Shown piece by piece: positions 23,674 through 35,897 of a DNA stretch of 64,000 nt. The stretch is taken from assembly GCA_022432975.1 (NCBI GenBank), contig CM039509.1:18737760-18801759 (forward strand), given 5' to 3'. How positions within the stretch are numbered: the first letter of the stretch is position 1; every line of letters starts with the position of its first letter. Source of the DNA: Begonia masoniana. Its lineage: Eukaryota > Streptophyta > Magnoliopsida > Cucurbitales > Begoniaceae. Position numbers and translations under genes: made by a program. The notes under the pieces are model-generated. The model had not been told where the DNA came from, searched no databases, and saw only the letters and a list, made by a program, of their open reading frames with translations.

Positions 23674-24561
23674 ATGCCGAGGATCTTTGCCTTTATCGAG
23701 CCTAGTGACGTCGACGATGAGGCTCAGCCTTCGGTTATCGCAGGTAGTATTTTAGTTATTGGCGTAGCTGTATTTTCTTTGATAAACACGGGAGCTACGC
23801 ACTCCTTCATTTCAACTGCTTGCATGACTAGATTGGGGTTAGTGTCTGAGTTAGCAGAATATCAGTATAAAGTAATACTACCTTCGGAAGCTTATATGCA
23901 GTCTGATCGTATCTTCCAAGGCAACGTCGTCTCGATAGGGATTAATACCCTCTATGATTGCCTGATAGTTATGAGCATAGAGCGGTACGATCGTATTTTG
24001 GGGATGGACTGGCTTTCACGCCATTTCGCCACCATCGACTTTCGATCCGGGATAGTGACTTTTCGGCCCCCGGGTAAAGAAGAATTTGCCTATCAGGCAA
24101 TGAATAGGTTGAGTGGGTTTCCTACTTCCTATTCTATGAAGGTCAAAGAGCAGTTTAGAGGTGAATGCTCAGTTTATTTGGCCACAGTGGTCGACACTCG
24201 ATTGCTCAATGGGGCAACACCAAACAACATCTCAATCATTAATGAATTTGTAGAGATCTTCCTCGACGATCTTCCCGGATTACCACCGAACAGGGATATT
24301 GAGTTTACAATTGATGTTTATCCAAGCTCTGCGCCTGTGTCTAAGAATCCATATAAATTGGCACCTGCTGAATTGAAAGAATTGAAGACTTAGCTTGAGG
24401 AGTTGTTTGATAAGGGGTTCATCTGACCCAGCTTTTCTCCTTGGGGTGCGCCAGTATTGTTCGTTAAAAAGAAAGACTGAACTCTCAGAATGTGCGTTGA
24501 TTACCGAGCGTTAAATAAGTTAACAGTGAATAGTTGATTTATTTGACCAACTGCAAGGTGC
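23674..24561 (+). pseudogene. Protease and RT start of gypsy A
   Basis: The open frame 23674-24393 has the protease site as LINTGATHSFIS, with the catalytic Asp replaced by Asn, then GMDWLSRHFATIDFRSG and [21 protein letters not shown] fingers follow ([13 protein letters not shown]) but with TAG at 24391, TGA at 24424 and TGA at 24478, and a deletion before the [19 protein letters not shown]. At 24566 RT is interrupted by a solo LTR. Confidence 0.88.
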
Positions 24562-26170
24562 CCGAGTGTAATACTCGGCTTTACGGGATATTAATATTTT
24601 AATGTTGATGGCATTTTTGTAAATATGTCGAATTAGGTCAGTTTCTTGAAAAGAAAGTGTTATTACGATCCTAATAATTAATAAGGATTTTGAGAAAATT
24701 TCGGAAATTTTAGGAGTTTAACGCTAATTTTACGAGAATTACGTTTAACGTAATATAAAGGATACTTTGGTAAAAATAGTAAACGTGGTCCGAATTGCGA
24801 ACGGGAAGTTTTGATGGAACCCTGGTAATAAGTTGAAGTTATTGGAGAAATAAGGAAATTTGGAGAAAACGAATTGTTAGCTAATTAACGAAACGAAGGA
24901 CGAAACGAATAGAAAATCAAAGGAAGGGCAAAATGGTAATTTGCCATGTCAAATTTTAATTAAAATTCACAAATCTCTCTTTCTCCCTCATTTCCTTTCT
25001 GCTTCACGATTTCCTTCTTCTCCAGGCGAATTCTCCCTCTCCTCTCATTGGCGTTTCTCCTCTCCAACGACGATTCGTCCTCCGTTCGTCTTCCGTTCTT
25101 CACGTTTTCTTCCCCAGACTTGATTCTAGGTAAGATTCTATAGTTTTGGAAAGTTTATTCGTAGTTTTTGGGCCGTTTAACGATTAGGGTTTCGTTTAGG
25201 GTTTCGTTAAAAATGCGATTTAGGGTTTGAAATTGATAGGTTTGTCGTAGCTGTGAATATGATGAACGTATTGAGCGTTATTGGATGAAGTTAATCGATT
25301 TAGGACGAATGTTAGAAATTTGAAAAATTTTTGAGTTTTGGGGAAAACTTGTTAATGGTGATTTCGAGTTATCGAGCGTTAATTGTTGGATAAAAATGCC
25401 TCGTTGAGCTAAGTTAGAATTTTATGAAAAATTCTCTTAGTTAAGGTTTCGTTAAATTTGGACATTTAACGGTTTAATCTCGTTTTAACGACAACTGTTG
25501 TGTTTTGCCTCAGACAAACGACGCTCGTGGACGGAGCTCGAAGTTCAACGTGCACAAGGTAAGTTCTCGTGACTTACTTGGCCGAGTGGCCTACACCGTA
25601 CGTCGAAGTTGCGTCGAGGATCTTTGGAGAATGTTTGTTTATATGCTTTAGTCGGGTAGATATGGTTAGTTCTTTTATAGGTTATGTTTTTTTATGGTCT
25701 CAATGGTATGTATGATGTTTGTTTACTTTATGTCTATAACTGTTCACGCATCACGTGTTTTTAAAATAGCATGAAAACGGATTTCCGCACGAGTTTAAAG
25801 AAAATGAAATGAATGAACGAAATGAATCTACGTAATCTGTTATCTGGTTACGCGAGGTGGGGCTCAGGCACAAATGTTTACGGATGTGAGTGTGTACCCC
25901 CCCCCCCCCTTGTTAGGTGAAGAGGGCAGTCCAACAGCGGGATGTGTCATCTCCATCTAATAGGCTGAGACCTCAGTGACATTCTGTCTGTGACGTAATG
26001 ATAAGAAAAATGTTGCATGATTTCTGAAACTCATATGCACAGCATGCATTTACATTTAAGAAACTTACTGAGCCTTTAGCTCATAGTGTGTCTGTATGGT
26101 GTAGGTGATATTGAAACAGGTGAGGACGACATTCCTACTCCTGAAATATGAGTCGAGTTGAAGAAGAATG

Positions 26171-29100
26171 TGTGACGACCCCAATCCGATCAGGGCCGCC
26201 ACGGACTTGCCGTGACGTAATCATTTAATCATCATTTTTTTTAACACTTACCATAACTCTTAAACAAACTAACCATAACGTAACCTTAACTTTAAACTCT
26301 CGTAACCACGTAAGTTTTTCTTTTTATAGCACTCATAACGTGTCGACTTCTAAACCATTAAATTGAAGTCTCGGATTGTTGAAATCCCTTAAAATCACTC
26401 GTTCGTCGATCATCAAAACACAACACTAATATAACCTACAATTTCGAAAAACTCAAGAAAACGAACTGCGTGGATCGCTCTAAAAATCGAGCGTATCCTT
26501 ACCTATTTCAAAATAACCAAACAGTTCCAGTATATTTCTAAAACTAAGACTCCATATTCTAAACGTTCTACTTCCACTATATATACATCAAAACTCGACT
26601 TTTCATACCTTTTTCTATCAAAACATCCGATCCACATACTTAAACATTTTCACACTTTCACAAACAAAACCGACACGTAGACCTACTAACGTAAAATTAT
26701 CAAACAAAACCCAAAAAAATCCTCAAAACAAACATCGACCATAAACATGGAATTTCCTAAGACATCACCAAAGACATACATTATCAAATCATTCAGAATA
26801 GAACTACTTCAAACCTACATCCACTATAAAAATTCCTAATAACTTGCCCCGTGAGAACCATACATGACTTGCCCCGTGAGAACCATACATGACTTGCCCC
26901 GTGAGAACCATACATGACTTGCCCCGTGAGAACCATACATGACTTGCCCCGTGAGAACCATACATGACTTGCCCCGTGAGAACCATACATGACTTGCCCC
27001 GTGAGAACCATACATGACTTGCCCCGTGAGAACCATACATGACTTGCCCCGTGAGAACCATACATGACTTGCCCCGTGAGAACCATACATGACTTGCCCC
27101 GTGAGAACCATACATGACTTGCCCCGTGAGAACCATACATGACTTGCCCCGTGAGAACCATACATGACTTGCCCCGTGAGAACCATACATGACTTGCCCC
27201 GTGAGAACCATACATGACTTGCCCCGTGAGAACCATACATGACTTGCCCCGTGAGAACCATACATGACTTGCCCCGTGAGAACCATACATGACTTGCCCC
27301 GTGAGAACCATACATGACTTGCCCCGTGAGAACCATACATGACTTGCCCCGTGAGAACCATACATGACTTGCCCCGTGAGAACCATACATGACTTGCCCC
27401 GTGAGAACCATACATGACTTGCCCCGTGAGAACCATACATGACTTGCCCCGTGAGAACCATACATGACTTGCCCCGTGAGAACCATACATGACTTGCCCC
27501 GTGAGAACCATACATGACTTGCCCCGTGAGAACCATACATGACTTGCCCCGTGAGAACCATACATGACTTGCCCCGTGAGAACCATACATGACTTGCCCC
27601 GTGAGAACCATACATGACTTGCCCCGTGAGAACCATACATGACTTGCCCCGTGAGAACCATACATGACTTGCCCCGTGAGAACCATACATGACTTGCCCC
27701 GTGAGAACCATACATGACTTGCCCCGTGAGAACCATACATGACTTGCCCCGTGAGAACCATACATGACTTGCCCCGTGAGAACCATACATGACTTGCCCC
27801 GTGAGAACCATACATGACTTGCCCCGTGAGAACCATACATGACTTGCCCCGTGAGAACCATACATGACTTGCCCCGTGAGAACCATACATGACTTGCCCC
27901 GTGAGAACCATACATGACTTGCCCCGTGAGAACCATACATGACTTGCCCCGTGAGAACCATACATGACTTGCCCCGTGAGAACCATACATGACTTGCCCC
28001 GTGAGAACCATACATGACTTGCCCCGTGAGAACCATACATGACTTGCCCCGTGAGAACCATACATGACTTGCCCCGTGAGAACCATACATGACTTGCCCC
28101 GTGAGAACCATACATGACTTGCCCCGTGAGAACCATACATGACTTGCCCCGTGAGAACCATACATGACTTGCCCCGTGAGAACCATACATGACTTGCCCC
28201 GTGAGAACCATACATGACTTGCCCCGTGAGAACCATACATGACTTGCCCCGTGAGAACCATACATGACTTGCCCCGTGAGAACCATACATGACTTGCCCC
28301 GTGAGAACCATACATGACTTGCCCCGTGAGAACCATACATGACTTGCCCCGTGAGAACCATACATGACTTGCCCCGTGAGAACCATACATGACTTGCCCC
28401 GTGAGAACCATACATGACTTGCCCCGTGAGAACCATACATGACTTGCCCCGTGAGAACCATACATGACTTGCCCCGTGAGAACCATACATGACTTGCCCC
28501 GTGAGAACCATACATGACTTGCCCCGTGAGAACCATACATGACTTGCCCCGTGAGAACCATACATGACTTGCCCCGTGAGAACCATACATGACTTGCCCC
28601 GTGAGAACCATACATGACTTGCCCCGTGAGAACCATACATGACTTGCCCCGTGAGAACCATACATGACTTGCCCCGTGAGAACCATACATGACTTGCCCC
28701 GTGAGAACCATACATGACTTGCCCCGTGAGAACCATACATGACTTGCCCCGTGAGAACCATACATGACTTGCCCCGTGAGAACCATACATGACTTGCCCC
28801 GTGAGAACCATACATGACTTGCCCCGTGAGAACCATACATGACTTGCCCCGTGAGAACCATACATGACTTGCCCCGTGAGAACCATACATGACTTGCCCC
28901 GTGAGAACCATACATGACTTGCCCCGTGAGAACCATACATGACTTGCCCCGTGAGAACCATACATGACTTGCCCCGTGAGAACCATACATGACTTGCCCC
29001 GTGAGAACCATACATGACTTGCCCCGTGAGAACCATACATGACTTGCCCCGTGAGAACCATACATGACTTGCCCCGTGAGAACCATACATGACTTGCCCC

Positions 29101-30617
29101 GTGAGAACCATACATTTCTTGCCCCGTGAGAACCATACATGACTTGCCCCGTGAGAACCATACAATTTGCCACGTGAGAAACATACATAACTTGTCCCGT
29201 GATAACCATACATGACTTGCCCCGTGAGAAACATACATAACTTGTCCCGTGAGATCACATATCATCTTTAAATCATTATCATTCAATTCATCGTAAATAC
29301 ATGCTCGTAAATAGTTCGTATGACCTTTTATAAAACATGATGCATGAGAAATTCACATATGACATATCATCAAAATATATCATTAAACAATTCACAAACA
29401 TACATAGACATGCTTTAATGAACCTAACAAATAACTATTAACTAATAACCTAGGCTACCCGACACGTCAAGACCCCACAATCAGAAAATCATCATCAAAA
29501 ACAGAAAAGCCTAACGTTGATACGATGTAGGGCCTTAAGGGCCGGAAGCCTAACACCCACTTACCTGGCGTCCGTAGCAAGCCGAGCACCGTCCAAAAGC
29601 CGTGTCCACCTAAGGCATTTCATAAATAAAGGACATTAAAATCTATCCTAAATAAACGAATTCCAAACTTAAACTAAGCTCCTAGTTAAGGCAATTTCTC
29701 CTAAAACTTTCATTTTCTCAATCCGGGCATTTCATCGAGCACGTGGTGCTCACAATTTACTTAACCTCCATTAATGGTCTTCCAATAATCTCTAATATCC
29801 AAACTTTAACCTAAATCTACCAATAATTATCAATTCATTTAATCTACCTAAATAACGACAAGTGTATTCATTAATAAGCATAAAAACCCAATACCATCGA
29901 TTTCTAACTAAAACCTAACTAAACGGGCTACTTATTTGGGTTCGGTAAAAACCGACCCGAAACTTTAAACGCGCGTAACTTTTGCGTCGGTTATCGGAAT
30001 CAAACGATTCCAGCGGCCATGTACTCCTCTAATAACCTATTTTAATCTGTCAAAAGAAATTTTAAAACAAACGACTGTAGCTAGGTCAAAATAGCAGAAA
30101 CCCGAATCTGTCCTAAATCGGAAATTTCCCCCTTTCCAATTTTTCATTAAATTTCCCCCATTTTCTCACCAATCGATCACCCTAACCCTCAATTAGCATA
30201 AATTAATCAAAAATCGAAGTTCCAATTTAGAAAACCCGAGGCTCCAAAACCTAGCCCTCGGTTTTAGCTCCTCCCGAGCTGCACACTGCTCGGCAATCCT
30301 TGCCAGCACCGAGCTCAGCAATTCGACGCCGAGAGTAGCCAAAAATGGCCGGTGATCGGAGCTCAATCGAGCTTGCCACCCCCGGCCACCAACAGCACGA
30401 AAACAGGGCACAAAAGGAGGCTTACCGTTCGATTTGTGCGCGGAGACAGCCGGAAGCTCGCTCGTCGCCGTCTGGTCGGAGAACGCCGAAAATCGGCGGC
30501 GGTGGCCGTCGGAAATCGTCGCTCGCCTCTCCTTGTTGTCGGGCTATCGTCGGGAGCTCGGCACTCGACTCACGAACGACAGAATGGCAAAGCCATTCTG
30601 TCGTTTTGTTTTATTAT

Positions 30618-30688
<71 letters not shown>

Positions 30689-30935
30689 AATTACATTACC
30701 ATTTTGCCCTTCCGAAAATTTCGTTAAATCTCATCCTTAAATTATAAATTTTTGTAGATTGAACCTCACCCCGTACCCAGCTTAATTTCTCCAATTAGAA
30801 TACCCGAACACAATTTAATTAATCAATTATTTTAACCAATTTTATTCACGTTTCTTTTAAATTAATTAAAACAACTATTTATTAAATAATTACATTATCA
30901 TTTTATTTTCTCTAAAAAAAATCCCGGGTGTTACA
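26171..30935 (-). mobile_element. 3' LTR of gypsy B with expanded array
   Basis: Starts TGTGACGACCCC and ends CCCGGGTGTTACA on the plus strand. Outside the array it matches 34170-35892 plus 39609-40651 closely. The sequence equivalent to about 34841-35157 is missing where the array begins. An exon-like block lies at 29565-29609 (minus strand). A 13-base perfect stem (ACGACAGAATGGC / complement, 30577-30605) is followed by an (AAT)n run at 30617-30687. Confidence 0.9.
26841..29265. repeat. 25-bp tandem array, about 93 near-identical copies
   Basis: The unit begins GACTTGCCCCGTGAGAACC and is 25 bases long. Units from 26841 to 29115 (91 copies) are identical apart from the first base or two of the first. 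Two near-perfect and about four degenerate units follow to 29265. The other LTR of the same element has only about five degenerate units (35158-35300), so expansion came after insertion. Because 25 is not a multiple of three and the unit lacks stops on the minus strand, all three minus frames are open through the array with the same 25-residue period. Confidence 0.95.
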
Positions 30936-33900
30936 TCTTTCCCTCCTTAAATGAAATTTTGTCCTCAAAATTGTTGCTTAGTCAATCCTCTTATTTCTCA
31001 CTCCAATGCTACCATCGTAATTACTGTTGCAATACTAAATCTTGATTACACTATAGCCTTAATCACCTATCAGGTAATGACAATTCCTAGATCTTCAAAG
31101 TTGTGATTCTCTTAACTATGCATTTGTAACTCAATCACTCATACGTCCATTGCTTTCAATCTAATCCATCATCACTTAATCTCTCACATCTCTCCCAACT
31201 CAACCTCCACTCTAGTTTTCCTCTAATTAAATTCAATCACTTCCCTACTTTTCTCATACCACATCAATCTAACGCATCTATAGCCATCATAATTCCTCGA
31301 AGTTTCTTCTCTTACTTAATACGAAGGACCTAGTACATAGCCTTCTTATCCTAATTCTTCCACTTCCAAGTCCCCCTATACCTTACCATCAAATTTTTAA
31401 TCCATCACTCACACCCATACACCCATGGACATTGGGCAAACATGACGTTCCATTAGTCACTCTAATACAATCCTAGTACTCGGGGCTCTGAATACTTAAA
31501 TTTACCCCCTTCTCTTTCAAAGTATTCTCTAAGTCTTTATAATTATGTCCACGACGCTCGTTTGTCCAACTTGTGCCTCGGTTTTCATCAATCACTAACA
31601 AATTCTTAAGTCTGAACAAAGTCGTTAAACTATTCACCCAACACCTTAAAGGGTGTATAAACAGTTCGACGTAGCTTACGAGTCGAAACTTTCCTAATAC
31701 CTCTTGTTCTAACTTCACTTCTAAGCTCACTTGCACAGTCTTCGTGCAAATCATTTTCACTTTCGTTCAATATGCTCCAATTTCTACAACCTCCAGTACT
31801 TGACTCTTATATCAATCTTCCATTTGATCTAATTAATCTTCTCACTTACCCGCATGATATAATTCAAAACTCAAAAGTCTACCTAACCGCCCATTTCATC
31901 TTACACCACGTAGTCCTTATTTTCCTTAAGTTACGATTTTATTCACTTACTTAAATTTATTTACTTTAACCTTAGCCGTTCCCAAAATTATTGGCTTCAA
32001 CTTCGTTACATACAGGTTGGCCCTTTAAAATTCCTAATTTAATCTTATTCCTAATGTACTTGATAATCTCACCAATCCCTTGATTCGTAAGACTTCACAT
32101 TCGGGCTTAACTCCAAATCTAAACACCTTATTTAATTTAAATAATGTCCTATACTCATTCTTAATATCCCACAAGGACTTCCTCGAAGTTACTAACTAGT
32201 CTACTATCTTTCATTCCTTCTAGTCAGGTTCTAAATATTCTACTTGTCTTCTTCACAATAATTTGCCTAACAATTTTTCTTGTTAGCAAACTTGTTGTAG
32301 CTAGACCTACGACCTTAATCTAATTCTTCTAAAATTCTTAACTCTTATCCTCCTATTTTCCCAAAAATTTAGAAGCATTCATTTCTTTTAACAAAACTAA
32401 GCATGCCATGGCTCATACCAAAGTGATCGAGTTCTCTTCCTTAAATTCTCACATGTATCAGCCTCCTCTTGATCCTTTATAGGCCAAGCTTTCTAACTCA
32501 CCTAATTTGATCTCATTCTCCAGATTTCCTCAATTACCACTTAGACGTTAAATTTGAACTGGCCTACGGCTTTAACCACCTATTGAGTAATGACTATTTC
32601 TACATCCACAAAGTTCTAAACTTTTCTGGATTCACGCTCTATCGTTCGATCACTCATACGCACTTCGAGTTCCACTTAATTGGCCACCACCTAAACTCTC
32701 CAGTCAATTCTTTTCCCAACAATCCGGAAATGACTCTTCATTACGATCTACCTCTCAGGTCCTTTAAACATTAAGGTTCTTACTTCCATCTTGGAGGTAA
32801 CTCACAGGTTACGGTGTTTAACTCGAACTATATCCACTTTAGACTTACTACTTATCTCTTATCTTTCTAAACCAAAAGTTCGAATTCAACTACTCGTTGT
32901 TTTTTTTTTTCTAATTGGTACTCACTCTGTTGAACCACTATTCCGCCTAACATGGTACCATACCTCAAATCATGACTTTTACTTTAGGGTGTTAAGTTCT
33001 TCTCAAAATAAATGACATATCTAAATCCTTAAGTGAACTCAAATTCTTATCTGCTTGCCCCATCCTCTCAGAATAAATCGCACTCATGACTTGACGCGTT
33101 TATTACTTACAGATCGCCCTTAGCTTAATTAAGTTTTCTCCCCTATCGAGTTGGTAGTAAAACTCACACATCAAAAAAAGAAACAAATCCCCTTTTATCG
33201 ACTAACCTTCTAAAGTGGTACATATTTCTTAGCAAACGTCTAATTCTTGTAACTTAAGTACCACCTTACATAAGATTCCCTATTTTCTAACGTCTCTAGT
33301 TTGTTAACCTACCAACTTCGCCTCCATATCTTTATTCTCTTCACTGATATTTACTAAGTCACATGCTCCTATTCGACAATTCACCTAAGCTAGACTTTTG
33401 GTTATTACCTTCATTTAAATACTTAGGGGATTCGTCAACTAAAGTCTAGTTTATATCTATTCCACAGTTATATCTCTTAAGTTGTATCCCTCCAACGGTA
33501 ATAAATTCGAAGTATGTACACACTCGCACAACTATCACAGGTTATTAATCTCAATGCGTAACTTTCTCTACTTACCATCCTCCATCTATCCAATATACGA
33601 AAGTTACGTTTTAAACCCCTACTCTAATTACACTTCTACTCTAACGTTCCTTATCTTATCAATCACCACTATATGAATATACCTGGAATAACCGATGGTT
33701 GAGCAGTTCCCTCCTCTTCGATCAAGGTAGACATCCTCGAAGGACAACACGGTGGTATCTTATTCGGTCCTAGACAATCTCTGGCCTTGTGCCCCACCAT
33801 GACACTTCTTACACGTTTGGCACTGTGGGAACTGTACAAGCCTTCGCGCACGTTTCTCATCCATCAGGCTAATTAAATCCTCACCAACTCTTTTTATGCC

Positions 33901-34169
33901 CCTAATCAGTAGCTGCTCCTCCTTTAGCTCAGAAACTCGCACCATATCTGTAAGCTGACTAATGGGGTCCACTCGGAGTTGCCTAGGTGCTCTCGGCATT
34001 TCTTGCTCCTAGACATAATTCAAACACAAGACAAAACAATATAAACATCTATGAATAAGACTTAAACTTAAATACTTACAGTCGATGGAGAGTCCTCGTG
34101 CGGCGGTGTGTTTTTGGCAGGCAGTTCACAGAATTCGCTTTTAAAACTCCGTCTCTCTGATACCATAAT
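30936..34169 (-). other. Interior of gypsy B without pol
   Basis: Minus strand: purine tract TTTAAGGAGGGAAAGA (30936-30951) before the 3' LTR, primer binding site TGGTATCAGA (34156-34165) after the 5' LTR, donor-like ACTGTAAGTATTT at about 34073-34083 and acceptor-like TTATGTCTAG near 34010, just before gag. From 30960 to 33660 the sequence is pyrimidine-rich on the plus strand with short open frames only. I recognise no protein domain in it. It is the kind of non-coding filler described for LARD elements. Confidence 0.7.
33669..33999 (-). pseudogene. Truncated gag of gypsy B
   Basis: Starts MPRAPRQLRVDPISQLTDMV at 33999 and passes within about 65 codons into a zinc-knuckle-like CKKC ... GHKARDCLGP, split across two frames by a one-base shift. 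The whole capsid domain between the N-terminus and the knuckle is missing. Particle formation would have to rely on a helper element. Confidence 0.6.
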
Positions 34170-35897
34170 TGTGACGACCCCAATCCGATCAGGGCCGCCA
34201 CGGACTTGCCGTGACGTAATCATTTAATCATCATTTTTTTTTAACACTTACCATAACCCTTAAACAAACTAACCATAACGTAACCTTAACTTTAAACTCT
34301 CGTAACCTCGTAAGTTTTTCTTTTTATAGCACTCATAACGTGTCGACTTCTAAACCATTAAATTGAAGTCTCGGATTGTTGAAATCCCTTAAAATCACTC
34401 GTTCGTCGATCATCAAAACACAACACTAATATAACCTATAATTTCGAAAAACTCAAGAAAACGAACTGCGTGGATCGCTCTAAAAATCGAGCGTATCCTT
34501 ACCTGTTTCAAAATAACCAAACAGTTCCAGTATATTTCTAAAACTAAGACTCCACATTCTAAACGTTCTACTTCCACTATATATACATCAAAACTCGACT
34601 TTTCATACCTTTTTCTATCAAAACATCCGATCCACATACTTAAACATTTTCATACTTTCACAAACAAAACCGACACGTAGACCTACTAACGTAAAATTAT
34701 CAAACAAAACCCAAACAAATCCTCAAAACAAACATCGAACATAAACATGGAATTTCCTAAGACATCACCAAAGACATACATTATCAAATCATTCAGAATA
34801 GAACTACTTCAAACCTACATCCACTATAAAAATTCCTAAATAATAAACCTAGCTATACACCTAAAATCCATCACCTTTCTAACCAACAAAACTAACTCAC
34901 ATCCATTTGCCACGAAATAGTTCGGGGCACACCATCGGATCATCAAGCCAGGCCAAAACACACCCCGTCGCCATGAGCACCACCCGTCGACCACCTATTC
35001 TTTGTCATCAAGAGGAACTCTCACCTTCACACCTGTCACCTACATCATACAACATAAACATTAAGACTAATGCTTAGTAAGGGGTGCACTAAACATAACA
35101 TTACATATATGCATGACATTTGTAAAAAAAAATTGTTTCGTTTCGTTAAACCATTTTCTTGCCCCGTGAGAACCATACATGACTTGCCCCGTGAGAAACA
35201 TACAATTTTCGTTGTGAGAAACATACATAACTTGTCCCGTGAGAACCATACATGACTTGCCCCGTCAGAAACATACATAACTTGTCCCGTGAGATCACAT
35301 GTCATCTTTAAATCATTATCATTCAATTCATCGTAAAAACATGCTCGTAAATAGTTCGTATGCACCTTTTATAAAACATGATGCATGAGGAATTCACATA
35401 TGACATATCATCAAGACATATCATCAAACAATTCACAAACATACATAGACATGCTTTAATGAACCTAACAAATAACTATTAACTAATAACCTAGGCTACC
35501 CGACACGTCAAGACCCCACAATCAGAAAATCATCATCAAAAACAGAAAAGCCTAACGTTGATACGATGTAGGGCCTTAAGGGCCGGAAGCCTAACACCCA
35601 CTTACCTGGCGTTCGTAGCAAGCCGAGCACCGTCCAAAAGCCGTGTCCACCTAAGGCATTTCATAAATAAAGGACATTAAAATCGATCCTAAATAAACGA
35701 ATCCCAAACTTAAACTAAGCTCCTAGTTAAGGCAATTTCTCCTAAAACTTTCATTTTCTCAATTCGGGCATTTCATCGAGCACGTGGTGCTCACAATTTA
35801 CTTAACCTCCATTAATGGTCTTCCAATAATCTCTAATATCCAAACTTTAACCTAAATCCACCAATAATCATCAATTCATTTAATCTACCTAAATAAC

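Noticed and set aside
26841..29265. CRISPR-like array
   Set aside because: The units are contiguous with no spacers and lie in a plant LTR.
26793..29286. Three overlapping minus-strand frames of about 800 codons as protein genes
   Set aside because: They are produced by a stop-free 25-bp tandem repeat; there is no start context, domain or non-repetitive core.
30345..30747. Frames with poly-Asn or poly-Ile runs
   Set aside because: They are translations of the (AAT)n microsatellite and LTR sequence; the same occurs at 36047-36484 and 39945-40463.
31473..31760. 95-codon minus-strand frame in gypsy B as a gene
   Set aside because: No recognisable domain; it lies in the non-coding interior and its length is compatible with chance.
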